A DNA stretch of 53,074 nucleotides from an uncultured Succinivibrio sp. (GCA_900770725.1 CAAGLL010000038.1:1-53074); one strand, 5' to 3'; numbered from the stretch's first letter, positions 1 to 8,565 are shown. Made by a program: numbers and translations. Notes: generated by a model not told the origin, from the sequence alone.

Positions 1-78
1 AGCTGGTTCGACGAGAAGGGGATCCTGCGCCTGGGCCTCATGGACTTCCTGCTCGACGAGGACAGCCTCGACCGCTGA
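1..78 (+). CDS. 3' end of an unidentified gene (truncated by the window edge)
   Basis: An open frame runs from the first base to a TGA at 76-78 and encodes 25 residues ending LLDEDSLDR. It keeps the GC-rich codon use of the region and is followed by what looks like half of a terminator hairpin (about 103-117). Too little remains to name the protein. It converges on the aminotransferase gene, with the insertion sequence lying between them. Confidence 0.45.
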   Translation, partial: SWFDEKGILRLGLMDFLLDEDSLDR

Positions 79-118
79 GGTCAGGATCGCGGATACGCAA
101 GCGCGAAAGGGCGCCCAT

Positions 119-147
119 TAGACTGACCCGTAAAGTTTAGACACTTC
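119..147 (+). repeat. IS terminal inverted repeat, orfB-distal end
   Basis: The 29 bp here match the reverse complement of 1638-1666 at all but five positions. Shared blocks include TAGACT, ACCC and AGACACTTC. It lies just beyond the orfB stop codon. Confidence 0.85.
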
Positions 148-158
148 GTTTTTTGAGT

Positions 159-1055
159 TTAAGCTTTTCCCAAAGCGCCCGCCACCCGGCGGGCGCTTTC
201 ATATTCAGCTGCGTAGGCAGCAGGGGATTTCCATCCCGTCCGCTTGCTGATCCGCTCCTCGTTGTACCAGCGGATCATCTCCGGCATGGCGTCGATCAGA
301 TCCTGCGCGGTTTCGAACTTCCCCTCCTGCCCGTAGAACAGTTCAATCTTGAACCTCCCGAAAAAGATCTCGATGATCGCGTTGTCCAGGCAGTTGCCCT
401 TGCGGCTCATGCTCTGCCTCATCCCCATCCGGTCCAGGGCGCTGCGGTAGATGCAGTGCTGGTACTGCCATCCCATGTCGCTGTGCAGCAGCGAGCCTTC
501 CAGGCTGACGCCCCGCGCGGCCATGTTGCGCCTGAAGTCAGCTAGCATGTCCTCAATCAGGGGCAGGCCCTGGCTGGTGCCGCAGGAGAAGGCCACAATC
601 TCGCGGCTGTACAGGTCCATTATTGGCGACAGGTACACCCACCTGCCCTTGACGTTGAACATCGAGACGTCGGTGGCGAAGCTCCTGCAAGGCGCCGCCG
701 GGTTGAAGTCACGCTTGAGCTCGTTGGGGATGCTCAGGTGCTCGTCGCCCTTGTAGGAGCTGTACTTGCGCCTGGCGGTCCTGCCGGCGATGCCCATCTC
801 CCTCATCAGCTTGTAGACGGTCTTGCGGTCGAGGCGGATGCCCGCCTCGTCCCTCAGGGCGTGCGCAAGGCGGTCGTACCCGTAGCAGCACCTGTGGCGC
901 TTCCAGGTCTCCAGGATGGCCTCCCTGTCCGCCGCGTGCTTGTCAGGGCCCGCGGCAAGCCTCTTCTGGTAGTAATACGTCTTCACGCTGAAGCCGGCTG
1001 TCCTGCACAGCATGGCCAGCGGATATCTTGGCCTTAGCCCATCGACTGCCTTCAC
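159..1055 (-). CDS. IS3-family transposase OrfB (DDE integrase domain)
   Basis: This is the catalytic half of the transposase, which cuts and joins the IS ends. Counting from the GTG at 1055, the integrase core shows Asp129 (FATDVS), Asp193 (HSDMGWQY) and Glu229 (DNAIIEIFFG), a DD(35)E arrangement. An HTH_21-like segment precedes it at about residues 40-95. The frame has no good ribosome-binding site of its own and stays open upstream to the A7 run at 1106-1112. The working product is therefore probably an OrfA-OrfB fusion made by -1 frameshifting, with GTG 1055 only the first nominal start. No frame-breaking lesion is seen. Confidence 0.9.
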   Translation of the reverse strand: MKAVDGLRPRYPLAMLCRTAGFSVKTYYYQKRLAAGPDKHAADREAILETWKRHRCCYGYDRLAHALRDEAGIRLDRKTVYKLMREMGIAGRTARRKYSSYKGDEHLSIPNELKRDFNPAAPCRSFATDVSMFNVKGRWVYLSPIMDLYSREIVAFSCGTSQGLPLIEDMLADFRRNMAARGVSLEGSLLHSDMGWQYQHCIYRSALDRMGMRQSMSRKGNCLDNAIIEIFFGRFKIELFYGQEGKFETAQDLIDAMPEMIRWYNEERISKRTGWKSPAAYAAEYESARRVAGALGKA

Positions 1056-1057
1056 AA

Positions 1058-1612
1058 TCAGCGCCTGCCGCTGCTTTTGAGTGAGTCGTGGACTAAGGCC
1101 TTGAATTTTTTTAGGAGCTCAGCGCGGCATTCGCGCTCCTCCCTGTATGCCTTGAGCAGATCCGCCTGCTTCCTGCACAGCTCCTCGAGCTCCTGCCTGG
1201 AGGCCCCTGGCTTGAGCTCCGGCAGCTTTTCGTCAAGCGGATCAGGAGCCTGCGGCCTGGGATCCTTTGGCGGGCGGCCGCGCCTTGACGACAGCGGCTT
1301 GCCGCTCCTGGCTTTCTTCAGGATGACGCTGAGGTTGCCGACGTTCTTGAAGCCGTACTTGATGCAGGCCTGCAGAAGCGACAGCCTGTTGTTCTCCAGA
1401 TCAAAAAGGATGTTCTGGAGCATCTCCTCGGTGACTTTGGGATGCTTGTAGGCAGGATCGTAGAGTTCGCGGCGGCCTGCCCTCTCGAATGCCTGCCAAG
1501 TATTCACTTGCGTTTCAGCAATGCCATAGTGGCGGGCAGCTTGAGAGGCGCTGTGCGCGTCTGCATATTTGACTACGTCGATGCGTTCTTGGAAGGTGAG
1601 GCGTTTGACCAT
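1058..1612 (-). CDS. IS3-family transposase OrfA (DNA-binding helix-turn-helix protein)
   Basis: This 184-residue protein would bind the IS ends and set the frame for the OrfAB transposase. An N-terminal helix-turn-helix (about residues 5-45, with SQAARHYGI and TQVNTWQAFE) is followed by a second HTH-like region and a K/E-rich heptad segment near residues 135-180, typical of the leucine zipper in IS3 OrfA proteins. ATG at 1612 is chosen because AAGGAG lies 9 nt upstream; an in-frame GTG at 1621 sits on top of that site. The 3' end overlaps the frame of OrfB. Confidence 0.88.
   Translation of the reverse strand: MVKRLTFQERIDVVKYADAHSASQAARHYGIAETQVNTWQAFERAGRRELYDPAYKHPKVTEEMLQNILFDLENNRLSLLQACIKYGFKNVGNLSVILKKARSGKPLSSRRGRPPKDPRPQAPDPLDEKLPELKPGASRQELEELCRKQADLLKAYREERECRAELLKKFKALVHDSLKSSGRR
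1106..1112 (-). promoter_or_regulatory. Programmed -1 ribosomal frameshift site (A7) of the IS
   Basis: On the minus strand the OrfA codons read CTA AAA AAA TTC, giving the heptamer A AAA AAA. A -1 slip continues as ATT CAA GGC and enters the OrfB frame without meeting a stop. This is the standard IS3-family route to the fused transposase. Confidence 0.8.
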
Positions 1613-1637
1613 GAAAGACACTCCTTTTGGCTATTAT

Positions 1638-1666
1638 GAAGTGTCTTAACCTTTTGGGTTAGTCTA
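1638..1666 (-). repeat. IS terminal inverted repeat, orfA-proximal end
   Basis: This is the partner of the repeat at 119-147. It lies 26 bp upstream of the OrfA start, so it probably also carries transposase promoter elements. Confidence 0.85.
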
Positions 1667-1703
1667 CTCAGGGCCCCTTCTTCGTCTTAAGGTCGCTTGG
1701 CGC

Positions 1704-2897
1704 TTACTTGCTTACCGCGGCGATGGCCTTGACCAGCGCGTCGATGTTGCCGTGGTTGATGCCAGCGACGCAGATGCGCCCCGAGCCCACGATGTAGACG
1801 CCGAACTCCTTCTTCAGGCGCTCGACCTGATCCTTGTCTAGGCCGGAGAACGAGAACATGCCGTTCTGGGTGCTGATGAAGCTGTAGTCGCCGGCGCCTG
1901 CGGCGGAGAGCTTTTCGACGAGCAGCTTGCGCATCTCGAGGATCCTGCCGCGCATCGAGGAGAGCTCCTCCTCCCACTCCTTGCGAAGCTCCGGGGTGGA
2001 GAGGATGGTGGTCACGACCTTCTCGCCGTGGGCAGGAGGGTTGGAGATGGCGGTGCGCACCGAGATCTTGAGCTGGGAGAGCACCTTGCCGGCAGTCTCC
2101 TTGTCGGCGCAGACCACGGTCAGCACGCCCACGCGCTCGTTGTACATGCCGAAGTTCTTGGAGAACGAGGAGGCGATGAGCATCTCAGGGCAGTGCCTGG
2201 CGACGATCCTGAGCCCCTGCGCGTCCTCGTCCAGGCCATGGCCCATGCCCTGGTAGGCGAAGTCGATGAACGGCAGCAGCTTGCGCTCGGCCAGGAACGA
2301 GGCGATCTTCTCCCACTGCTCGGGGGTCGGATCGATGCCGGTGGGGTTGTGGCAGCAGCCGTGCAGCAGCACCACGTCGCCTTCCTTGGCCTGCGAGAGG
2401 GTCTCGAGCATGCGGTCGAAGGCCAGCGAGTGGGTCACGCGGTCATAGTACGGATAGCGCTCGAACTTGAGGCCTGCGGACTTGGCGATCTGGTAGTGGT
2501 TGGCCCAGGTCGGATCTGAGATCCAGACGGTGGAGGCCACGTTCTGCTGGTGCAGGAAGTCCGCGCCGATGCGCAGCGCGCCGGTGCCGCCCGGGCAGTG
2601 GCAGCTCACCGCCCTGCCGCCGTCCACGTAGTCGTGGCCCTTCCCGAAGATGAGCTCGCGCGCCAGGCGGCCGTACTCGGGAAGCCCGGTGATGGGCAGG
2701 TAGGACTTGGTCTTTTCAGAATCGAGCAGGATCTTCTCAGCCTTCTTGACGCATCTGAGTATAGGGGTGTCGCCCTTCTCGTTCTTGTAGACGCCTACGC
2801 CCAAGTTGATCTTCTCAGGGCGGGTATCCTTCTTGAACGCGTCGGTAATTCCAAGGATGGGGTCGGCTGGCGCCGCTTCGATTCGGTCAAAAAACAT
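1704..2897 (-). CDS. aspC: Aspartate/aromatic amino-acid aminotransferase (class I, PLP)
   Basis: This cytosolic enzyme transfers amino groups between aspartate or aromatic amino acids and 2-oxoglutarate. The 397-residue protein is the usual AspC/TyrB length. Visible landmarks are PGGTGALR (about 102-109), HNPTGIDP (183-190), the cofactor-binding Asp in FIDFAYQG (D212) and the PLP lysine in SSFSKNFG (K247). ATG 2897 gives the family N-terminus MFFDRIEAAPADPILG, with CAGGTGA 7 nt upstream; a longer in-frame extension has no support. AspC and TyrB cannot be separated by eye. Its terminator appears to be split by the IS. Confidence 0.92.
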   Translation of the reverse strand: MFFDRIEAAPADPILGITDAFKKDTRPEKINLGVGVYKNEKGDTPILRCVKKAEKILLDSEKTKSYLPITGLPEYGRLARELIFGKGHDYVDGGRAVSCHCPGGTGALRIGADFLHQQNVASTVWISDPTWANHYQIAKSAGLKFERYPYYDRVTHSLAFDRMLETLSQAKEGDVVLLHGCCHNPTGIDPTPEQWEKIASFLAERKLLPFIDFAYQGMGHGLDEDAQGLRIVARHCPEMLIASSFSKNFGMYNERVGVLTVVCADKETAGKVLSQLKISVRTAISNPPAHGEKVVTTILSTPELRKEWEEELSSMRGRILEMRKLLVEKLSAAGAGDYSFISTQNGMFSFSGLDKDQVERLKKEFGVYIVGSGRICVAGINHGNIDALVKAIAAVSK

Positions 2898-3009
2898 TAT
2901 TGTCACCTGTTCTGCTGTAACTGCGCAAAATGATACCACAGGGGGATCGCGCAACTTCATCTGTGATGCAGCGCACGAGCTTGGAGCGGCCCTGCCGCCC
3001 CAGGCAGCG

Positions 3010-4383
3010 CTACGCATGCTCGAAATTGAGGCGGTAGTAGGCCACGGCGTGCCTGACCCAGGCCTTGGTCTTCCAGCGGATGAGCATGGCAAGCCCGCGC
3101 GTCCACATGTCGGCGCAAAAGCCTATCCATACGCCGAGCAGCCCCAGGCCGCAGTGCAGCGCGAGGAAGGACCCAAGCGGCACGCTCACGCCCCACATCG
3201 AGAGCACGGCCATGATCACCGGGAACTTCGTGTCGCCGATGGCGCGCAGCGAGTTGATGATGATGATGTTGAGCACGTTGCCAGGCTCCATCACCACCGT
3301 CAGGAGGAAGATGTGCGAGGCCAGCGCGATCACCTCGGGGCTGTCGGTGAAGCAGGAGAAGAACAGCCTGCCGGTGAACAGCGGCACGGTCGCGGCGATC
3401 GCCAGCGTGATGAGGAAGCCTATCCTCACCGAGCGCAGGAGCTGGCGGTAGGCAAGCTTGAGCCTCATGGCCCCGGCGTAGTGGGCCACGAGGATCTCGG
3501 TGCCGGTGCCGATGGAGATCGACCAGATGGTCATCAGCATCTCCATCTGGAAGTAGATCCCGTGGGTGGCCAGCGCCACAGCGCCAAGCGAGGAGACCAC
3601 CGCGGTCATCACCATGAACTGGAGGTGCCACGAGAGGTTCTCTCCGGCCCCTGGCAGGCCCACCGAGAAGATCTGGCGGAGGATCCTCCACTTTATCGAA
3701 AAGAGGAAGCGCGGCACGATGCGCACCCGGGTGCGCGCGAGCATCAGTCTGAAGATGATCCCGACGCAGGCGAGACGTCCTATGACCGTCGAGAGCGCCA
3801 CGCCCTCGACCCCCATCCTGGGGGCTCCCAGGAGCCCGAAGAGGAAGACCGCGTTCAGGCCCATCGTGATGAGGTTCATCAGCATCGAGATGTACATCGA
3901 GTCGCGGGTGCGCCCGTAGCCGCGCAGGATCTGAGCGCAGCACAGGCACACGGCCTCGGGGAGGAAGCACAGCGAGATGATCCTCATGTAGTTGCGCGAG
4001 CTGCCCGCGATCTCAGGGGGAACGTGCATCGCCTCGACTATGAGCCCCGAGGATGAGAACACTGCAAGGCAGACCGCCGCGCCCCAGATGATGTTGAGGC
4101 CGAGCCCCATGTGGATGACGCGGCGCACCATGCGCAAATTGCCGTTGCCCATGGCCTGGGCCGTCACCACCGCGACGCCGATGTTGATGAAGTTGAAGAG
4201 GATGAAGCCCAGGTCGAAGACCTGGTTGCCCACGGTGAGCTCGGCCACCGCGTCCACCGAGATCATGCCGACCATCGCGGTGTTGATCATGATGGTCGCA
4301 AAGTGCATGCCGAGGTCCACGAAGATCGGCCAGCTCAGGTGGAAGAGCGAGGGCAGCGGCGGCGGCGCCATGGTTGCAGTCAT
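3010..4383 (-). CDS. MATE-family multidrug/metabolite exporter
   Basis: A 457-residue integral inner-membrane protein with about 12 hydrophobic segments in two similar halves, as in MATE Na+ or H+ antiporters. The N-terminal half opens with LFHLSWPIFVDLG and contains VGNQVFDLGFILFNFINIGVAVVTAQAMGNGN, shown here as a hydrophobic helix followed by the conserved QAMGNGN turn. The start at ATG 4383 is preceded by AGGA at suitable spacing; ATG 4371 is a possible alternative. The substrate cannot be inferred. It follows the amino-acid ABC genes on the same strand but lies behind a hairpin. Confidence 0.88.
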   Translation of the reverse strand: MTATMAPPPLPSLFHLSWPIFVDLGMHFATIMINTAMVGMISVDAVAELTVGNQVFDLGFILFNFINIGVAVVTAQAMGNGNLRMVRRVIHMGLGLNIIWGAAVCLAVFSSSGLIVEAMHVPPEIAGSSRNYMRIISLCFLPEAVCLCCAQILRGYGRTRDSMYISMLMNLITMGLNAVFLFGLLGAPRMGVEGVALSTVIGRLACVGIIFRLMLARTRVRIVPRFLFSIKWRILRQIFSVGLPGAGENLSWHLQFMVMTAVVSSLGAVALATHGIYFQMEMLMTIWSISIGTGTEILVAHYAGAMRLKLAYRQLLRSVRIGFLITLAIAATVPLFTGRLFFSCFTDSPEVIALASHIFLLTVVMEPGNVLNIIIINSLRAIGDTKFPVIMAVLSMWGVSVPLGSFLALHCGLGLLGVWIGFCADMWTRGLAMLIRWKTKAWVRHAVAYYRLNFEHA

Positions 4384-4399
4384 TGTTGTTGTTGTCCTG

Positions 4400-4435
4400 T
4401 GAAAACAGGGGCCCCGCCCGATCGGAGCGGAGCCC
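4400..4435 (-). terminator. Probable terminator after the amino-acid ABC operon
   Basis: On the minus strand an 11-bp GC-rich stem (4409-4435, loop CGATC) is followed by CTGTTTTC. The short U run is weak. It lies between the ABC ATPase stop and the MATE start and partly overlaps the MATE leader. Confidence 0.5.
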
Positions 4436-4459
4436 GGCATGCGTAGCTGCGCCGCGGCC

Positions 4460-5196
<737 letters not shown>

Positions 5197-5197
<1 letters not shown>

Positions 5198-5862
5198 CAG
5201 CGCACCTTCTTTCCGTTGAACTTCTTTTCAAGGTAGGCCACAAAGCGGCTTATGGACAGCGTCATCACGAGGTAGAGGATCGCGACCGTGGTCCAGATCT
5301 CAAGCGAGCCGTAAGTGGAGGCGATGATGAGCTGGCCCTTGCGGGTGAGCTCCTCAAAGCCGATGACCGACACCAGCGAGGAGTCCTTGAGCATGGCGAT
5401 GAACTCGTTGCCAAGCTGGGGGATGATGCGCCTGAAGGCCTGGGGGATCACGATGTTGACCATCGTCTGCGTCCAGCTCATTCCAAGCGATCTGCCCGCC
5501 TCGGTCTGGCCGCGGTCGATGGACTGGATGCCCGAGCGGAAGATCTCGGCCACATATGCGCCGGAGTTTATCGAGCAGGCCGTGACCGCCGCGACGAACG
5601 GGTCGATCCTCGTGCCTATGATGACCGGCAGGGCAAAGTAGATTATGAAGATCTGGACCAGGAGCGGGGTGCCGCGGATGAAGTCCACGTAAACCTTGGC
5701 AGGGATCCTAAGCCAGCAGTAGCGAGAGAGCTCCGCTATGCCCACGAAAAGGCCGATCATCACGCCGAACGAAACGGCGACGGCGGTGATCTCGATGGTC
5801 ACCAGCGCGCCCTTGAGCAGCAGCGGCAGCGAGCTCAGCACCAGAGCAAAATCAAAATTCAT
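5197..5862 (-). CDS. Polar amino-acid ABC transporter, permease (GlnP/HisM-like)
   Basis: A 221-residue inner-membrane permease with about five transmembrane helices. The EAA loop that docks the ATPase is visible in EAGRSLGMSWTQTMVNIVIP (about 140-160). YVDFIRGTPLLVQIFIIYF is typical of the HisMQ permease family. Only one permease is present, so it presumably forms a homodimer. It sits between the binding-protein gene and the ATPase gene and overlaps the latter by one base. Confidence 0.92.
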
Positions 5863-5893
5863 GGCAATGTTTCAATGACGGGAACAAATTCCC

Positions 5894-5979
5894 GCCCCCG
5901 GCGCGCCCGTCCGCGCCCCGGGGGCGACCGCGCGAGCTGCGCGCGGCGCCTCCCGCCCCGGCGGGGTTGCCGCCGGGGC
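5894..5979 (-). repeat. Three consecutive GC-rich hairpins in the binding-protein/permease spacer
   Basis: The spacer between the binding-protein stop and the permease start holds three strong inverted repeats: about 5894-5925 (arms GCCCCCGG.../...CGGGGGC), 5928-5946 (CCGCGCG/CGCGCGG) and 5955-5979 (GCCCCGGCGG with GGTTG loop). None is followed by a U tract. They probably act as 3' mRNA barriers or attenuators that keep binding-protein mRNA in excess over permease mRNA. Confidence 0.65.
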
Positions 5980-5984
5980 TGGCA

Positions 5985-6740
5985 TCATTCAGCGCCCTTG
6001 AACCACTTGGCGTGGATCTTGTCATAGGTGCCGTCGGCCTTGATCTTCTTGAGGCCGTTGTTGACGAGCGCGAGCACGTCCGAGCCCTTCTTCACGGCGA
6101 TGCCGAACTGCGCGGCCTCCGCGAAGTCGTTGATCTCGGAGTAAGTGGTGCCGTCCTGCTGGGAGAGGAAGTACTCGTTGACCGGCTTGTCGGTCATCAC
6201 GGCGTCGCAGCCGTGGTTCTTTAGCTCCATGTAGGCCTCAGGATGGGTGTTGAAGGCGGTGACCTTGCCCGAGAGCTTCTTGGCGTAGTCGATGCCGGTG
6301 TTGCCGATCTGGCCGCAGATCGTCGAGTTCTTGAGGTCGTCGAGCTTCTTGAACTTGTCCTTGTTCGAGCTGAGGATGACAGCGCTCAAGCCGGAGTCGT
6401 AGTACGGATCGGAGAAGTCGACCTTCTTCTTGCGCTCCTCGGTGATGGTCATGCCGGAGATGGCCGCGTCGATCTGCGAGGTCAGCATGGCGGGGATCAG
6501 GCCGTCGAACGGCATCTTGACCACCACGACCTCGACGCCCTCGGCCTTGCCGATGGCGTTGATGATGTCGATGTCGTAGCCTACCGGCTCGGCCTTCTTG
6601 TCCAGGAACTCGAACGGGGCGAAGGTCGGCTCGGTGCCCACGCGGATCGTCTTGCCCGCAGCCTGGGATCCCGTGCTAAAGCCTAAGGTGGCGGCCAGCG
6701 CCGCGGCGCACAGCGCAATCTTGCATGCAGTTTTGAACAT
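5985..6740 (-). CDS. Polar amino-acid ABC transporter, periplasmic binding protein
   Basis: This 251-residue exported binding protein (SBP family 3) captures the amino acid for the downstream permease and ATPase. The N-terminus has a Sec signal peptide (MFKTACKIALCAAALAATLGFSTGSQA, seen as K then a hydrophobic core, with cleavage near SQA-AGK). The mature protein opens with KTIRVGTEPTFAPFEF and contains ISGMTITEERKKKVDFSDPYY, both hallmarks of GlnH/ArtJ-type proteins. ATG 6740 is chosen over an upstream in-frame ATG because only it places the signal peptide at the N-terminus. It is the first gene of the operon. Confidence 0.92.
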   Translation of the reverse strand: MFKTACKIALCAAALAATLGFSTGSQAAGKTIRVGTEPTFAPFEFLDKKAEPVGYDIDIINAIGKAEGVEVVVVKMPFDGLIPAMLTSQIDAAISGMTITEERKKKVDFSDPYYDSGLSAVILSSNKDKFKKLDDLKNSTICGQIGNTGIDYAKKLSGKVTAFNTHPEAYMELKNHGCDAVMTDKPVNEYFLSQQDGTTYSEINDFAEAAQFGIAVKKGSDVLALVNNGLKKIKADGTYDKIHAKWFKGAE

Positions 6741-6881
6741 CTTTGTTGCGTTTCCTCTTTTAAATGGTTGTGGTGCTCCGTCGCGGCGCACCTTTTCATG
6801 GCAGTCATTCTAGCAGACTGCCGCCTCAGATCGGGGAGGGCGCGCCTGAGGTTCATGCGTGGGCCATCGCGGGCGCCAAAT

Positions 6882-6931
6882 GCCCAATTTTGAACACGAT
6901 CCGCCCAATTTTCAGCCCTGCCCAATATAAT
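6882..6931 (+). promoter_or_regulatory. HAD-gene promoter region with three GCCCAAT direct repeats
   Basis: The divergent spacer 6741-6979 contains GCCCAATTTT at 6882-6891 and 6903-6912 and GCCCAATATA at 6920-6929, spaced 21 and 17 bp apart. The last copy runs into a perfect TATAAT (6926-6931), 49 bp before the HAD start. No good -35 box is present, so an activator binding the repeats is plausible. Confidence 0.4.
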
Positions 6932-6979
6932 TGCTTAAGCGCGGATCAACGCGCGTGCAACCATTTGGAGTTTCAAAAA

Positions 6980-7594
6980 GTGGCAATCAAGAATGTGGTC
7001 TTCGACCTAGGCGGCGTCCTCATAGACTGGAATCCGGCTTACGTTTACAAATCGGTCTTCCATGACGACGCAAAGCTCAAGTACTTCCTCGAAAACGTCT
7101 GCACCGGGGAGTGGAACTCCCAGATGGACCGCGGGAGGCCGTTCGACGACTGCATAAGGGAGCTCCAGGCGAAGTTCCCGGAGTACAAGGACGAGATAGC
7201 CATGTGGAAGACCAGGTGGCCGGACATGCTCCAGGGCTCGATCACCCAGGGCGTCGAGCTCTTGAACGCGGTCAAGAAGTCGGGCAAGTACACCCCCTAC
7301 GCGCTGACCAACTGGTCTGCCGAGACCTTCCCCATCGCCTTCAAGCTCTTCCCCTTCCTGAACGACTTCGAGGGCATCGTGGTCTCGGGCGAGGAGAAGA
7401 TGACCAAGCCCGACAAGGGACTCTACCTCACGCTCTTTGAGCGCTACCACTTAAACCCCGAGGAGTGCCTCTACGTGGACGACAACGACGCCAACATCGA
7501 GACCGGCAGGTCGCGCGGCATGGTCGCCATCTCCTTCAAGGATCCCGAGGAAGGCTACAAGAAGGCGATGAAGCGCCTGAACCTCAAGGGCTGA
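6980..7594 (+). CDS. HAD-superfamily hydrolase (subfamily IA, YihX-like phosphatase)
   Basis: A cytosolic phosphatase-fold protein of 204 residues. Motif I is VVFDLGGVLIDW with nucleophile Asp9; the second acid is replaced by Gly, as in the DxGGVL branch that includes YihX and epoxide-hydrolase N-domains. Motif II is ALTNWS, motif III the Lys in KPDKGLY, motif IV LYVDDNDANI. The start is GTG 6980, with TTGGAG 9 nt upstream; no ATG lies ahead of motif I. The substrate is unknown; YihX acts on alpha-glucose-1-phosphate. Confidence 0.85.
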   Translation: MAIKNVVFDLGGVLIDWNPAYVYKSVFHDDAKLKYFLENVCTGEWNSQMDRGRPFDDCIRELQAKFPEYKDEIAMWKTRWPDMLQGSITQGVELLNAVKKSGKYTPYALTNWSAETFPIAFKLFPFLNDFEGIVVSGEEKMTKPDKGLYLTLFERYHLNPEECLYVDDNDANIETGRSRGMVAISFKDPEEGYKKAMKRLNLKG

Positions 7595-7633
7595 CAGGCG
7601 CTGGCGCGGATGGATGGAATTTAAAAAAAAGCT

Positions 7634-7660
7634 TAATTGCCCCATTTGCGCTGCCGTTAA
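7634..7660 (+). promoter_or_regulatory. Flagellar sigma-28 (FliA)-like promoter
   Basis: TAATTGCC (7634-7641) and GCCGTTAA (7653-7660) are separated by exactly 11 bp, the spacing of the FliA consensus TAAAGTTT-N11-GCCGATAA. The -10 element matches 7 of 8. It lies 23 bp before the start of the small YjfB-like gene. Confidence 0.7.
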
Positions 7661-7683
7661 GAAATTGGAGGAGGTATACAGTC

Positions 7684-7911
7684 ATGTCAAATACGATCGC
7701 GTCGGACTCTTCGTCCACCATGTACTCGATGGAGGTCGCAATGTCCAAGCGCGCCCAGGACGTGCAGGGCCAGCAGGCGCTGGCGATGATCCAGGGCGCA
7801 GTCCAGACCGTGCAGGCGGCCCAGTCGGTGCAGGCCCAGGCGCCTGACTCCCCGGTCAACCAGCCCGTGAGCGAAGGCACATTGGGGACCAACATCAACT
7901 TGAACGTCTGA
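7684..7911 (+). CDS. Small YjfB-type putative motility protein
   Basis: This 75-residue acidic protein has no signal peptide or membrane segment. The central pattern SMEVAMSKRAQDVQGQQALAMIQGA (key: M..AM, QGQQAL.M), then a Gln/Ala-rich helix and a C-terminal G-TNINLNV, resembles the YjfB putative motility family, whose members are about 60-70 residues long. Function in that family is not established. A strong GGAGG lies just upstream of ATG 7684 and a sigma-28-like promoter precedes it, which independently ties the gene to the flagellar regulon. It is monocistronic, ending at the terminator at 7940. Confidence 0.7.
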   Translation: MSNTIASDSSSTMYSMEVAMSKRAQDVQGQQALAMIQGAVQTVQAAQSVQAQAPDSPVNQPVSEGTLGTNINLNV

Positions 7912-7939
7912 CTCCCCCGCGCAGTGGTCCTGCGCGCAA

Positions 7940-7965
7940 GGCCGCGGCACATGCCGCGGCCTTTT
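7940..7965 (+). terminator. Rho-independent terminator of the YjfB-like gene
   Basis: Ten-base perfect arms GGCCGCGGCA/TGCCGCGGCC with a CA loop are followed by TTTT. Confidence 0.85.
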
Positions 7966-8064
7966 CGTCTTGAAAATCAAAATCCCCGCATGCCCCGCCC
8001 GAGGCAGAAAAGTGCTGTATGATTTGACCCGTCCGGCTTTGCCGCGTTGATGAAGGTTTTTTAG

Positions 8065-8547
8065 ATGATCACACCTGCCCAGAATTTCCTCAAGAAGAAC
8101 AAGGTGCCCTACAAGGAATACGAGTACGAGTGCACCGTGGACCACGACTTCGGCCACTTCGCTGCCAAGCAGCTGGGCATCGATCCGCGCCGCGTGTTCA
8201 AGACCATACTGCTCAAGCACGACAAGACCTACGTCACCGCGGTGACCCCGGTGAACGCGATGATCTCGCTCAAGAACGCGGCGAGGATCATGGGGCTCAA
8301 GTCCCTAGAGGTGGCCGATCCCGCCGAGGCGACCAGGGTCACGGGCTATGTCATAGGCGGGGTGAGCCCGTTTGGGCAGAAGCGCCGCACGCTGGCGCTG
8401 CTCTCGCAAAGCGCCCTCGAGTTTGACGAGATCCTGGTCTCAGGCGGGCGCCGCGGCTTCTCGGTGGGCGTGAACCCCGCCGATCTCGTGAAGGTGCTCG
8501 GCGCCAAGACCGGCGACTTCCTCGACCACATCGAAGAGCCCAAGTAG
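8065..8547 (+). CDS. ybaK: Cys-tRNA(Pro)/Cys-tRNA(Cys) deacylase, YbaK/EbsC type
   Basis: A cytosolic trans-editing enzyme that hydrolyses Cys-tRNA(Pro) made in error by prolyl-tRNA synthetase. The 160-residue length equals that of the family. Key segments are RRVFKTILLKHDK (the FKTL-type Lys), AVTPVNAMISLKNAARIMG and the loop VIGGVSPFGQKR. It stands alone, converging on the DtxR gene across a bidirectional terminator. Confidence 0.9.
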   Translation: MITPAQNFLKKNKVPYKEYEYECTVDHDFGHFAAKQLGIDPRRVFKTILLKHDKTYVTAVTPVNAMISLKNAARIMGLKSLEVADPAEATRVTGYVIGGVSPFGQKRRTLALLSQSALEFDEILVSGGRRGFSVGVNPADLVKVLGAKTGDFLDHIEEPK

Positions 8548-8565
8548 CCTCCGCCCGAAAACGCG

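Larger units (their letters stand above)
119..1666 (-). mobile_element. Intact IS3-family insertion sequence (about 1.55 kb)
   Basis: Two overlapping minus-strand frames (HTH OrfA, DDE integrase OrfB) are bounded by imperfect 29-bp terminal inverted repeats at 119-147 and 1638-1666, both starting TAGACT. Size, two-frame organisation and the A-rich -1 slippery site are typical of the IS3 family (IS3/IS150-like). Both frames are open and the ends are recognisable, so it may be active. No convincing short target duplication is visible (left flank ...CCCAT, right flank CTCAG...). It lies 37 bp past the aminotransferase stop codon, in the same transcriptional direction. Confidence 0.9.

Noticed and set aside
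115..1671. Target-site duplication of the IS
   Set aside because: Flanks CCCAT and CTCAG do not match at 3-5 bp for any choice of IS end, so no duplication is claimed.
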